DNA from: a virus
Virus record (IMG/VR): IMGVR_UViG_3300031977_001837
Coordinates: 1-60,756 of that record
Strand: one strand, 5' to 3'
DNA: 60,756 bases
In this document: positions 1 through 8,420 of the stretch, piece by piece
Layout: each line of letters begins with the position of its first letter
Position numbering within the stretch: the first letter of the stretch is position 1
Position numbers and translations under genes: made by a program
The notes under the pieces: model-generated
What the model saw: only the letters and a program-made list of their open reading frames with translations
Told to the model about the DNA's origin: nothing
Databases searched by the model: none

Positions 1-1385
1 GGGTCGCTTGCGTCAGCAATACCGACCTTGATTCTGTTGCTTCCGCCAATCTCGCCTTTAGAATAAAGTGGCGCACCAAGAGGAATTGTTGAACCTTCAT
101 CGTTGCGAACATTGAAATGCACTGTGGACTCAACATCTCTATCGCCACGATACAAATGGCCGTCTTCGTTGTTAAGCCAAATAGTATCTTGGGGATTTGT
201 GCTTTCGGGATTCACAGCCTGCGGCGTAAATACCATACCCGTTGGGTCAATTAAACCACTAACTGTTAATTTACCATTAATATTAAAGTCTGAACCATCC
301 CATGTTAAATTAGAAGAATGACTTAATTTTTGTGAATTATTTCCAAAAAGTATTCTATTAGCGGGAATATAATTTAATCCTGTTCCACCAAATGAAACAT
401 TAAGATTGTAAAGTCCTTTGTAATAATATATTCCGTCTGCAATTGGAGTAAAACCCCATGTTCCTTTTATATTTGGTCTATTTACTAAATGAATAGTTGC
501 GCCATATGAGTCGTTTCCTTTTAATGACGAACCACGATTAATTGTTAAATCATTAAGAGAAACAACAGAACCAAAAGGCAAAAAAGCAAAAGAACCGCTA
601 CCATCTGCTGTTGAATCTAATATCCATTTACGCCAAGTAAAAGTCCATGTTCCCATTGTAGTATTTCCGCTAACTGGTAAAGTCCAACCGGAAGTTGTTG
701 TTTGAAAAGTCCATGTCCCATACCCTCCATCAAAAAAATAATTGCTTGTATTGTTAACTAATGAAAATTGCGCAGAAGTCCCAACAAGGTCTGTTGTTCC
801 TTCTATAATAAAATTCATCAATCTATCATCACTTGATGGAGTAGCAGAAGATGGCTCAACATTGACATCGCCAAACTTCATAGATAATACTTTTACATTA
901 TATTTATTATCTGCTAATGTTGGCGCAATATATTCTGGTCTAAAGCCATTTGTAAATTGTAAATGAGGATATGTGCCAGCATCTAAAGTAATGTAATAAG
1001 AACCATCAAACTTAAAAAGTAAATTATTTCTTGCTGAACTTGTTCTAAACATATCTGTTGTATTTATTTGAACATAAGTTTTGTTAGTATTGTATGCAGG
1101 CGCACCAGAAAATGTAATTGTAGTATTAGTTGTCGAATCAATGCAGTTATCAAGACTTACTGATAAACCAGTTTCTATTTCACAATTTGTATCAAATGTA
1201 ACAATACTTGTATAAGTTGAATCTATTTGTATTATTCCAACAGTAGCAATATCCCAATAACAAGCAAATGCGCTTAAATTATTAAATTGCGCAGTATCAC
1301 CAGTAGCGGGAACTCCTGTGGGTTTCCAATTTGCAGAATTATTTGCATTGCTATTAGAAGTAGCAACCCATTCATAAACAGTCAT
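1..1385 (-). CDS. Tail fibre / adhesin protein, N-terminal part (runs off the left edge)
   Basis: Open frame on the minus strand from ATG at 1385 (MTVYEWVATS...), preceded by AGGTG at good spacing, and still open at base 1 (461 codons plus 2 nt). It starts 5 nt after the connector gene 1391-1789. Ser/Thr/Asn/Gly-rich beta-type sequence, no membrane segment. The last residues (VRNDEGSTIPLGAPLYSKGE..., IADASDP) match the repeated 'VRN-G-x-I-G-x-PLY-x-G' motif common in phage tail fibres. The remainder is probably the minus-strand frame that enters at the right end (59510-60756). Role: distal fibre or host-recognition protein (inferred from composition and position in the virion arm). Confidence 0.75.
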   Translation of the reverse strand, partial: MTVYEWVATSNSNANNSANWKPTGVPATGDTAQFNNLSAFACYWDIATVGIIQIDSTYTSIVTFDTNCEIETGLSVSLDNCIDSTTNTTITFSGAPAYNTNKTYVQINTTDMFRTSSARNNLLFKFDGSYYITLDAGTYPHLQFTNGFRPEYIAPTLADNKYNVKVLSMKFGDVNVEPSSATPSSDDRLMNFIIEGTTDLVGTSAQFSLVNNTSNYFFDGGYGTWTFQTTTSGWTLPVSGNTTMGTWTFTWRKWILDSTADGSGSFAFLPFGSVVSLNDLTINRGSSLKGNDSYGATIHLVNRPNIKGTWGFTPIADGIYYYKGLYNLNVSFGGTGLNYIPANRILFGNNSQKLSHSSNLTWDGSDFNINGKLTVSGLIDPTGMVFTPQAVNPESTNPQDTIWLNNEDGHLYRGDRDVESTVHFNVRNDEGSTIPLGAPLYSKGEIGGSNRIKVGIADASD

Positions 1386-1390
1386 TTAAC

Positions 1391-1789
1391 TTACACCTGC
1401 CTTGAGTCGCTACTATTTATGTGAAAAGCAGACCCTTCGGCTTCGGCTATTTGTTTTACTAATCTGTCTGCTTGTGTTTCAAAGGATTTCATCTGAGCAG
1501 TTAATCTTATATCAGTCCTTCTTTGTTCCGGTTCTGGAACATACATAGGGATGGTATCAATCATTACTCTTAGACAATCAACACAAACTAAAAATTTAAT
1601 TGCTGATTCGCACTCTGTATCAGTAACTCCACTACCTTCTGCTACTCCATATAATGAAGAACTTCTGCGCATTCTTGTAATTTGCGCAGAACGAATAGTA
1701 ATGTATTCAGTGATTGTTGCGTCATTCAAACCTCTCGGTCTGTTTAACAAATCACGAATCTGACTTACTGTTGGATTTGTTATTGCCAC
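1391..1789 (-). CDS. Head-tail connector-like protein
   Basis: 132 residues starting MAITNPTVSQIRDLLNRPRG, overlapping the upstream gene by about 38 nt. The N-terminal part (VSQIRDLLNRPRGLNDATITEYI...) is helical and resembles the start of small gp6/gp15-like head-tail adaptor proteins, which form a ring under the portal. It contains a Cys pair around residues 69-72 (VCVDC). Position between capsid genes and fibre supports a virion role. Assignment is by length, helical pattern and location only; a second adaptor-like protein is encoded at 58372-58905. Confidence 0.45.
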   Translation of the reverse strand: MAITNPTVSQIRDLLNRPRGLNDATITEYITIRSAQITRMRRSSSLYGVAEGSGVTDTECESAIKFLVCVDCLRVMIDTIPMYVPEPEQRRTDIRLTAQMKSFETQADRLVKQIAEAEGSAFHINSSDSRQV

Positions 1790-2186
1790 TCTTCTTCACC
1801 TTTTCACTGCTTTTCTTCTTTGGTGTTGATTTCTTTTCAACCTTTGGCTTTTCTGCTTTAGGCTCTGAATAAGTTTCTGTTTTAGGAACATCAATTAAAG
1901 TATGAACATCTTCACTGTAAAAAGCACGACCCATAGGGAACATTGCGCCTGTTTTAATCAAAGTGCGTGCAAAATCACTATTAGGAACAAAGACCACTGT
2001 TCCAAAAGGAATCTCGGCAGGTAAAGACTGCTTTGCATAAAATCGAGTTTTAATTCTGCGAAAAAGATAACCTTTACCTTCTCCCCAAGTGTTAAGTCTG
2101 TGCATCATTGCATCATAAGAATCTTCTTTTGGTAAAGGAATACCTTTATCTTTCAAAGCCTTAGCAACTGATGCTTTACTCTTCAT
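1752..2186 (-). CDS. Virion-arm protein with Lys/Ser-rich tail, function unknown
   Basis: About 144 residues. The ATG at 2186 overlaps the stop of the upstream gene by 11 nt (ATGAAGAGTAA arrangement); a longer frame from 2195 is possible. N-terminal half (KASVAKALKDKGIPLPKEDSYDAM) looks like a small SAP/HeH-type helix-extended-loop-helix; the middle is a compact beta-rich part (residues 55-110). The last 40 residues are almost only Lys, Ser, Pro and Asn, typical of disordered or DNA-contacting tails. It lies between capsid and connector genes. No specific function recognised. Confidence 0.55.
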   Translation of the reverse strand: MKSKASVAKALKDKGIPLPKEDSYDAMMHRLNTWGEGKGYLFRRIKTRFYAKQSLPAEIPFGTVVFVPNSDFARTLIKTGAMFPMGRAFYSEDVHTLIDVPKTETYSEPKAEKPKVEKKSTPKKKSSEKVKKSGNNKSNSKSDS

Positions 2187-2400
2187 CCTTAACAACCTCT
2201 TCGATTATTTTGTCAATAGGCTTGTCTTCTTTTTTAGCCTTAGTCTTTGGTTTAGACTTTGGCTTAGAAAAAGTTGCGCACAAGTCTGCAACTTTGCGTC
2301 TGCTTGTTTCAAGAGAAACTAAGTCGGCTTCATCCTTAGACAAAGCACGACCTAATCTCTTTTCAGCGTATGCTATCAGAAAACTTGCTCTTTCAGACAA
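2176..2400 (-). CDS. Small charged virion-arm protein, unknown
   Basis: 74 residues, MSERASFLIAYAEKRLGRAL..., helical first half followed by a Lys/Pro/Glu-rich end (KPKSKPKTKAKKEDK). It begins 19 nt after the capsid gene and overlaps the next gene by 11 nt, so it is translated from the capsid message. The same Lys-rich type of tail is seen in the next protein. No family recognised. Confidence 0.5.
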   Translation of the reverse strand: MSERASFLIAYAEKRLGRALSKDEADLVSLETSRRKVADLCATFSKPKSKPKTKAKKEDKPIDKIIEEVVKDEE

Positions 2401-2419
2401 CTTAAATCACCGCCTAACT

Positions 2420-3322
2420 TCAAGCGGTAATGTTAGTAATCTTACAAATTCTGTTGTTCTTTCCGCTTGCTGCACCGTCTTGGTGTTCGTGAACAACACA
2501 AGCCATGTAGCCAGTTAGCATCCAATCGTAACCAACGCCCGGAATACGGGTTAGTTCAGTCTCTTGGAAACCATCACCGTTGTATTGAAGGAACTCTGCT
2601 GTTTCTGCACCCGGAATAAGTAGCAAAGCAGTGTCGTCAAGTAGTGAATCACGGCTGTAATAGATAGTTAGGTTAGCCATTCTTGACAAATGCTCTGCAA
2701 GTGACTCAACAACATTTCCGTATAGAGTTGTTTGCATCAAAACGCTTCGGTGCTTTGTTGGAACAATTAGAGCCATTGGCTCGTCACCAGAAACACGACC
2801 AAATTCAAAGATTTTATCCATAGCATCAAGAATGTTTGCTTCTGCGTCACCGCTTCCGCTATCCCATTCTGCACCACCGCCAACTGTCACGCTTTGGCCT
2901 GCACCATCAATAAGAGCAGAAATGATTAGGTTGTCAATAACAGATGCCCTGTTTCTAACAATAGCCATTTGTTGTCTATCCATGTTCTCAAAGGTTTCTC
3001 CACGAAGTAGTGTGGAGTCAAGGAAAATACATCGGCCTTGACCCTTCTTTAAGTGAACTGAGTAGTTTTCTGTTCCAATCTTGGTTGGGTCTGCTACTGC
3101 ATTGTCAGCAAGAGGATAAGTAAATGTTCCTTCTGCGCCAGTATACCATGTGAACTCAAGGTATGGAACAGAGCGAACTCCGACAACCTGTGTTCCTACT
3201 GCGATAGTAGTTGATTGTAGTTCGATAAAGTCTCTTAGAGTCTGCTCAAGAACTGCATCGGCTTGTCCGAATGGCCCTGCTGCTGCTTCAACTGTCAAAA
3301 TCTCTTCTAATGTTTTGTTCAT
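2420..3322 (-). CDS. HK97-fold major capsid protein
   Basis: About 300 residues from ATG at 3322 (MNKTLEEILTVEAAAG). That start is chosen because AGGAG lies 9 nt before it; the in-frame ATG at 3331 would leave no spacing. The order N-arm helix, then VGVRSVPYLEFTWY, then a middle rich in VRNRASVIDNLIISALIDGAG, then a spine-helix region (ILDAMDKIFEFGRVSGDEPMALIVPTKHRS) and a C-terminal P-domain-like part (LLIPGAETAEF...) is typical of HK97-fold capsids of about 300 residues. It follows the protease/scaffold and decoration genes as in most head operons. Function: forms the icosahedral shell. Confidence 0.85.
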   Translation of the reverse strand: MNKTLEEILTVEAAAGPFGQADAVLEQTLRDFIELQSTTIAVGTQVVGVRSVPYLEFTWYTGAEGTFTYPLADNAVADPTKIGTENYSVHLKKGQGRCIFLDSTLLRGETFENMDRQQMAIVRNRASVIDNLIISALIDGAGQSVTVGGGAEWDSGSGDAEANILDAMDKIFEFGRVSGDEPMALIVPTKHRSVLMQTTLYGNVVESLAEHLSRMANLTIYYSRDSLLDDTALLLIPGAETAEFLQYNGDGFQETELTRIPGVGYDWMLTGYMACVVHEHQDGAASGKNNRICKITNITA

Positions 3323-3350
3323 ATTTTTCATCTCCTATTTTTTTTTAATT

Positions 3351-3746
3351 TTAAGCAATCGCTGCCCCTTGTGTGTTAACTGGAATAAGGTCTCCATCAG
3401 CAGAAGTTGTTTCGCCGGAACCTACATAAAGTCCGAGTTTCTTGTTAGAACCAACAGTCTTTGAAGCAAGTCCACTTGCGTCAACATATACTGTGTCTCC
3501 CAAAGCCCATGTTAGACCTGTCTTAGATGCTACCATAAGGACTCCGCCAAGTGGGTAATAAGATACTGTTCCGCCCGATACAAGACCGCTTGCATCACGC
3601 TCTGATTCATCAGCAGATACACCGATACATACTTCGGTGACTGCGCTCAAGTCAAGAGTATTTGTTCCATCTTGTGCAAGCAAGTAGCCAATACCAGTGA
3701 CGGTTGTTCCCGCCTTTAGTGTTCCGTTTCTTGGGTTATTCAACAT
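3351..3746 (-). CDS. Capsid decoration protein (DUF2190-like)
   Basis: 131 residues from ATG at 3746 (MLNNPRNGTLKAGTTVTG). As for the capsid gene, AGGAG sits 9-10 nt upstream while the in-frame ATG at 3755 abuts it. All-beta, Gly/Ser/Thr/Val-rich, with the phrases GYLLAQDGTNT, VCIGVSADE and LGDTVYVDASG, as in small head-stabilising proteins of the DUF2190/gpD-like type. It lies between protease/scaffold and capsid genes, the usual place. Likely binds the outer capsid surface. Confidence 0.65.
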   Translation of the reverse strand: MLNNPRNGTLKAGTTVTGIGYLLAQDGTNTLDLSAVTEVCIGVSADESERDASGLVSGGTVSYYPLGGVLMVASKTGLTWALGDTVYVDASGLASKTVGSNKKLGLYVGSGETTSADGDLIPVNTQGAAIA

Positions 3747-3762
3747 TTTTTTCATCTCCTAA

Positions 3763-4287
3763 TTATAGTTTATTTTGTTCTTTTGCCTGTTCAAAAGTTA
3801 GTGCGCCCATTCTTTCACGCTCAGATGCAGACAAGGTTTGGTTCCAAGCCTTAGCCCATGCGTTATATGCCTTTGCATAAATGTCAACGGGAGTTTCAAG
3901 TCTTTTTCTGTTAAGGAAGTTAGCGACTACTTCTGTTGTCTTTTCGACTCTTTCAGTAGCCTCAACATTTGAAGCAACTGGTGTCATTTCCTTTACTTCT
4001 TCTGTTGGGATTTTTGCTTCAAAGGATGCAATAATTGATTCAATGGTTTCTGCCGGCAAATCATTAACGCCTGCAATTCCCATTTTTGTTGCCTTTTCAA
4101 CAAGAGCAAGTCTTGCTTCTTCGACCTTTGCTTCTTCAGATGCTTTGATTTCAGCCAACTCGCTTTCCTTTTCTGCCAATGAAGCCTTTAGAGCCTCAAT
4201 TTCTGCGGAATAATCAATTTCTTCAGCGATAGGAGTTTCAACAACTTCCTCTTCGCTAATTTCGGATGCAATAATTTCTTCGGACAT
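3763..4287 (-). CDS. Possible nested scaffolding protein from an internal start
   Basis: In frame within the protease gene there is an ATG at 4287 (MSEEIIASEISEEEV) preceded by GGAGAG with 7 nt spacing. It would give a 174-residue product that contains just the acidic coiled-coil scaffold region (repeated Glu-Ala-Ser-Leu heptads) plus the C-terminal YAKAYNAWAKAWNQT segment. This mirrors lambda, where Nu3 is made from an internal start in gene C. Start signal is seen; its use is inference. Confidence 0.4.
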   Translation of the reverse strand: MSEEIIASEISEEEVVETPIAEEIDYSAEIEALKASLAEKESELAEIKASEEAKVEEARLALVEKATKMGIAGVNDLPAETIESIIASFEAKIPTEEVKEMTPVASNVEATERVEKTTEVVANFLNRKRLETPVDIYAKAYNAWAKAWNQTLSASERERMGALTFEQAKEQNKL

Positions 4288-6249
4288 TGGGTTTCTCTCC
4301 GTTGCGATAGAAGGCACAGAATCTATATGATTAATAAAAGATTCTGAAGATTCGGCCATTTTTACCCTTGAAACGCTTTCAATCTTTGCGCCGGAGTAAG
4401 CAGGCTTGTGAACAATAGCAAGATGGTCAAATTGAAAATCGCTTTCAAAGGTCATAATCATTCTGCCATCTTCTGCTTCAACCATATCATCGGGAATGCC
4501 ACTACCACCAATAGATACTCCATACCCTTGTCTTAACCAAAGACCGGATTCAAGAGCCTCAAACAATTCTTTGCGGTGAACTTCTGCTTTGAAGCGAACT
4601 TCCCAAGAGCCTCCAAATTTGTCAACAACAGATGCCTCAGTAACAAATCCAACAACTGCTTCTTCGACTCCGCCATTCATATTACGCTTAAAGCGACCAT
4701 TTTCAGAAGTCGGATGATTTAATGTTAAATCTGCACCAACCATTTGCGCAACTGCTAAATCTGCGCCAGTTCTGGTTATTTCCCAACCATTTTTATTTAC
4801 GCCTTGATGAAATGCAATACCGGATATAGCAATAATATATTCTCCTGTATCTGCTTGTAATACCATATCATCAACAGAAATATCATCAATATCTAATTCA
4901 AATGCTACTTTAACACACATACCATTTTTCTTTTCATATCCGCTTCTGCATTCACCATCTGTATGATAAGATGCTTCTTCTTTGAAATTATGTCCTTCAT
5001 GCGCCTTCATACATTCTTGACTGCTAAAGCCCATTTGTGTGCAACGACTCATAAATTCATCATGAGTTTCATCATTAGAAGGTGCAGGCACAGTATGTTC
5101 GTCTGCTTTTACATCATCACAACTATTACAGCCACAACCACAGCCCATAACTGTATGTGAGTTTTTGGATGATTTATTAAATTCGCTACTTGTATAATCT
5201 GTCACTGACTTGTCTCTTTCCCACATTTTACAAGACCAATATCGGGGAGTAGTCTTATCTTTAGCAGTATCACAAGAATGTCTATCACGGAATGCTTTGC
5301 GTCTTTTTGGGTCATCACGCTTGATTTCCATATTAGGGTCGCCAAACCTTACTATAATGACATTACCTTTTTCATTTTGAACATAAACTGCAAACTTCTT
5401 TTTTTCTTTAGGTGTTCTAAATGGTTTGTTAAGTTTTACTTTGCGACCTTGATATTCTGCGCCTTCAAACTCAACTCCATCCCAATCTTCATAGTCTTCT
5501 CCATCTTCACTTGCTCTGGGGTGAGACTTAGGCAATAAGTCATTGTCTTGCTTGTAATTTGGGTTGCTTGGTCTTCCGTTTCGCAAAAGATAAAGGAAGG
5601 CTTTGACTCTTGCGATTCCCCAACCTGTTCTTGACATGTTTGGTGCATGACTACGGCTAAAAGCACCAGCACCCCTACGAAAGACAGACTTTAACCTACC
5701 CATAGTAGCCTTTGAGCCTTTACCTTTCTTTTCGACTTTTTTGTTATGCTCTTGCATCATTTTGCGCAATCGGGCTTCGGTTTCCTTACTAACTTGAATA
5801 TTTTTGTTAGGTTTTTTAGCAGAACCCGGTTTATTTTTCTTTGACCCTTTTTTGCGCTCACTTGGTTTAGCGGGAGTCTTACGAGGGTCATTTTTACCCG
5901 GCCTTCCATATTGTAGTGCGCTTAATTCTTGTTCAGCATCGGGGTCATTTTTACGATACCATTCGATAAACTCTTTTTCTGTTTTTGCGGGAAAATACAT
6001 AATTGTGCCGTCTGCCATTTTTGACTCATGTATTTCTCCACCAAAACCAATTTCCATAGATTTTTTGCGTGCGCCTTCGGGAGTTGAAAAAATATAGTCT
6101 TCCATTTTTGCTTCAACTCCCTTTTCAAAATAAGAATTGCATACCGCAGCCCTTTGTTGTGGATTACCAAATTCGTCAACCATTTTATTATCTCCCATAC
6201 AACGGGACATAAAGTCATCTTTACTCTCATTAGGTCGAGGGTCGGGCAT
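3763..6249 (-). CDS. Multidomain prohead protease-scaffold polyprotein
   Basis: About 828 residues; ATG at 6249 chosen (a GTG lies 9 nt upstream). Numbering here is from that upstream GTG. Residues 1-50 hold a Cys module (ESKDDFMSRC...AVC) that recurs at about 398-420 (HDEFMSRC...SSQEC). Residues 110-200 are very basic. Residues 215-345 carry a conserved phage segment (RVKAFLYLLRNGRPS; FGDPNMEIKRDDPKRRKAFR; RYWSCKMW), followed by a Cys cluster (CGCGCNSC, 373-380). Residues 450-630 resemble an HK97/U35-type prohead protease with candidate catalytic His515 (LNHP) and Ser582 (YGVSIGG). Residues 655-760 are an acidic Glu/Ala coiled coil like a scaffold. Unusually long: protease-scaffold proteins are normally 300-450 residues. 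Confidence 0.7.
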   Translation of the reverse strand: MPDPRPNESKDDFMSRCMGDNKMVDEFGNPQQRAAVCNSYFEKGVEAKMEDYIFSTPEGARKKSMEIGFGGEIHESKMADGTIMYFPAKTEKEFIEWYRKNDPDAEQELSALQYGRPGKNDPRKTPAKPSERKKGSKKNKPGSAKKPNKNIQVSKETEARLRKMMQEHNKKVEKKGKGSKATMGRLKSVFRRGAGAFSRSHAPNMSRTGWGIARVKAFLYLLRNGRPSNPNYKQDNDLLPKSHPRASEDGEDYEDWDGVEFEGAEYQGRKVKLNKPFRTPKEKKKFAVYVQNEKGNVIIVRFGDPNMEIKRDDPKRRKAFRDRHSCDTAKDKTTPRYWSCKMWERDKSVTDYTSSEFNKSSKNSHTVMGCGCGCNSCDDVKADEHTVPAPSNDETHDEFMSRCTQMGFSSQECMKAHEGHNFKEEASYHTDGECRSGYEKKNGMCVKVAFELDIDDISVDDMVLQADTGEYIIAISGIAFHQGVNKNGWEITRTGADLAVAQMVGADLTLNHPTSENGRFKRNMNGGVEEAVVGFVTEASVVDKFGGSWEVRFKAEVHRKELFEALESGLWLRQGYGVSIGGSGIPDDMVEAEDGRMIMTFESDFQFDHLAIVHKPAYSGAKIESVSRVKMAESSESFINHIDSVPSIATERNPMSEEIIASEISEEEVVETPIAEEIDYSAEIEALKASLAEKESELAEIKASEEAKVEEARLALVEKATKMGIAGVNDLPAETIESIIASFEAKIPTEEVKEMTPVASNVEATERVEKTTEVVANFLNRKRLETPVDIYAKAYNAWAKAWNQTLSASERERMGALTFEQAKEQNKL

Positions 6250-6254
6250 AATAA

Positions 6255-6707
6255 TCACTTAGTTTTTTTAGTATCGCCTTTACACATTTCATGTTCGTGC
6301 GATTGTTGTAAAGTATGGATTTTGTGTTCGTGTTCTTGAGCAAGGCTTTCTAATTTCATTGTATGAGTTTGATGCTGTTGCTCTAATTCTCTTTGATGTT
6401 TTTGTTCAGTTGGTATATTATCAACTTCTTGGGTTTGTTCTGATTCCCACATGCGCAAAACAGTTTGTAGCGCAGGCGCAGCAGTTCCACCAATAATAGC
6501 AATAAGTGCGATAAATCCATCAAGATTCATCAAAACTACATCGGGTTTCCATATACCCATACCAACAACTGCACCACAAGAAAGTAACCAAAGATAAATT
6601 GCAGGCAAAACAGTGCGTTTTACCATTCTATCGTTGAATGACATACTCTTTGAGCGAGAGTTAGCACTACCCATGATTTTTCGACTGTATGTGTGTCTTT
6701 TAATCAT
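6255..6707 (-). CDS. Two-helix membrane protein with His/Glu-rich tail (holin-like?)
   Basis: 150 residues. Basic N-terminus, then two hydrophobic segments (about residues 34-52, VLPAIYLWLLSCGAVVGMG, and 62-80, LDGFIALIAIIGGTAAPAL), followed by a long hydrophilic coiled coil rich in His, Gln and Glu (EQKHQRELEQQHQTH...). Its stop overlaps the start of the protease gene. Two membrane segments plus a charged tail and a place next to the portal would fit a holin or a membrane-associated packaging factor, but this is not diagnostic. An alternative start is the ATG at 6674. Confidence 0.5.
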   Translation of the reverse strand: MIKRHTYSRKIMGSANSRSKSMSFNDRMVKRTVLPAIYLWLLSCGAVVGMGIWKPDVVLMNLDGFIALIAIIGGTAAPALQTVLRMWESEQTQEVDNIPTEQKHQRELEQQHQTHTMKLESLAQEHEHKIHTLQQSHEHEMCKGDTKKTK

Positions 6708-6712
6708 TATTA

Positions 6713-6958
6713 TTAAATTACCATTTGACTACCAGTAATTACTATACTAATAAATCCTATACCTGTTAACATTACTTTTTTAATCAAATCAAAGCCTTCT
6801 TGTAAAACTTTATTCTGAATGCGCAATTCTCCTTCAAGTCCAGCAAGCCTTGCTTCTGCTTTTGATTGCGCTTTTACAATTTGCGCAGAAAGAGTTTTTA
6901 AGTCCTTTACATCTTCTTCAAGACTTTCAACTCTAAACTCTAACACATCGTCAGACAT
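6713..6958 (-). CDS. Small coiled-coil membrane-anchor protein
   Basis: 81 residues from ATG at 6958, which overlaps the portal stop (ATGTGATG). Residues 5-60 are a heptad coiled coil (VESLEEDVKDLKTLSAQIVK...), and the last 20 residues are hydrophobic (VMLTGIGFISIVITG), giving a tail-anchored layout. It is co-transcribed with the portal and the two-helix membrane protein, so the two may act together in the membrane, for example at release. Function not recognised. Confidence 0.5.
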   Translation of the reverse strand: MSDDVLEFRVESLEEDVKDLKTLSAQIVKAQSKAEARLAGLEGELRIQNKVLQEGFDLIKKVMLTGIGFISIVITGSQMVI

Positions 6959-8334
6959 CACATTTCACCTTCTCTCGGCAATTCGCCAGTTGGTGTTCTT
7001 GTTCCGCCTTCTTTTCTGGTATCTGCGCCTTCTTCGACAGGAAGCGCAACAACATCAAGGGCTTGATTTAGCGTTAATACGCCTGCATCATACCCTAATG
7101 TGGCTCGACGCATTTTGTCAAGACGAGTTTCTTCATCAACTGGTTCAAACACAAGGTCAGGTAAGTCAGATTTTACATGGTTAATTTTTAACAAATTTAA
7201 GTGCGCAGAAAATAATTCCATTACAGACTGTCGCAAAATGCTTTGTATGCGTCGAATTGCATTGCTTGCCCATAAGTTTGCAGTATAAGATGCCGCAAAA
7301 GTGCTACCTTTCTCTTGACCGGCTGCTGTGCGTGGCACTTGTAAAACTGCTGCAATGTCTGCATTTACATTGTCAAGGAATGATGTTGTGTCGGGTATTG
7401 CGCTTCTTTGGTCTATATGTTGTATCTTTACATAGTCTGGGAAAATTGGCACTTGGTCGCCACGAAGCGACTCCATTGTGTCAATTACTTGATTCATAAT
7501 GTAAAGCAGTCTATCTCTTTGCTCATCGGGGTTTTGTATGTGCTTTACTGCTTCCATATCAATTGTAATAAATTGTTTTGTCATTGCATCTTCAATAGCA
7601 ATTCTGTTGTTAATACTATTATACTTTGCACGAATGGCTTGCTTTAGTGCTGTAAAACGGGATGAACCCCAAATACCATAAGTTATCCTTGCTTCGTTAT
7701 CTGTGAACCAATTACTTCTGTAATCCATGCGTATGTGCAATATTTCGTCTGATGGAAACTCTTGCATTGTTGTTTCTCCTTCACGCAAAAAATACCTTTG
7801 CGGTTCGATAACAGGGTCATTTTCATCAGCAGTTGCAGTTCTATTTCTATCGTCAAGTATTGTAATTTGACCTATCGGTAAGTTTTGCACATCAGTTATA
7901 CCTTCACGGCTTGTTCCTACAAGTTTATTGACATCATTTCCATAAACCATAAGATTTCTCATAGCATTAATAAGAATATCATCAAAATCTATTTTATCAA
8001 TCATTTCTTGTAAAGCATTTCTAATTCGTGCATTTTTTGCGCTGCGCCAATTGATTGTATAATTGTTAGCAGTTAGCGATACTGCACGCACTGCACCATT
8101 AAGTTCGGGGTCAAGTTTAAGCATTTCGTCAAAAAGATAAAAGTCATTATCAAAGTTAGAGTCATCTCTTAACTGATTTGTTTCATTTACAATATCCGAC
8201 AAACCTGCAATCATAGTGAATGGGCTTCTGTGGCCTACATTATATCGTAAGTCACCTTCAAAGGCCATAACTACTTTTGGTTCCTCATTTTTCGATGGAG
8301 ATTTTTTAGAACCAAAAAAGGGAAATCGTGCCAT
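6958..8334 (-). CDS. Portal protein
   Basis: 458 residues from ATG at 8334. Features typical of portal proteins: N-terminal basic leader (MARFPFFGSKKS), DFYLFDEMLKLDPELNGAVRAVSL, a wing region, the DEILHIRMDYRSNWF segment, a stem-like region (VDTMESLRGDQ, YVKIQHID), and an IAAVLQVPRTAAGQEKGSTFAAS segment near 335-360 matching the 'FGVP...G...' crown/stem motif of siphovirus portals. The C-terminus is acidic and disordered (EEGADTRKEGGTRTP). It forms the dodecameric DNA gate and docks the terminase. First gene of the leftward virion arm after the divergent region. Confidence 0.85.
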   Translation of the reverse strand: MARFPFFGSKKSPSKNEEPKVVMAFEGDLRYNVGHRSPFTMIAGLSDIVNETNQLRDDSNFDNDFYLFDEMLKLDPELNGAVRAVSLTANNYTINWRSAKNARIRNALQEMIDKIDFDDILINAMRNLMVYGNDVNKLVGTSREGITDVQNLPIGQITILDDRNRTATADENDPVIEPQRYFLREGETTMQEFPSDEILHIRMDYRSNWFTDNEARITYGIWGSSRFTALKQAIRAKYNSINNRIAIEDAMTKQFITIDMEAVKHIQNPDEQRDRLLYIMNQVIDTMESLRGDQVPIFPDYVKIQHIDQRSAIPDTTSFLDNVNADIAAVLQVPRTAAGQEKGSTFAASYTANLWASNAIRRIQSILRQSVMELFSAHLNLLKINHVKSDLPDLVFEPVDEETRLDKMRRATLGYDAGVLTLNQALDVVALPVEEGADTRKEGGTRTPTGELPREGEM

Positions 8335-8352
8335 GTTGCGTCTTATGAAGGG

Positions 8353-8366
8353 TTATCTCTTAAAGG
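8353..8366 (-). promoter_or_regulatory. Candidate promoter of the leftward virion arm
   Basis: On the minus strand TTTAAGAGATAA lies about 20-30 nt before the portal start at 8334. It is a weak match to an archaeal TATA box, in the gap between divergent genes (8335-8420), where a leftward promoter is required. Confidence 0.3.
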
Positions 8367-8420
8367 TATTCCCAAAGAACGATAATAAAACACGAAAAAG
8401 CCACATAACATTGATAGCGA

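Noticed and set aside
742-966. Plus-strand frames at the left end
   Set aside because: They lie opposite the minus-strand fibre gene, which is open throughout with good fibre features.
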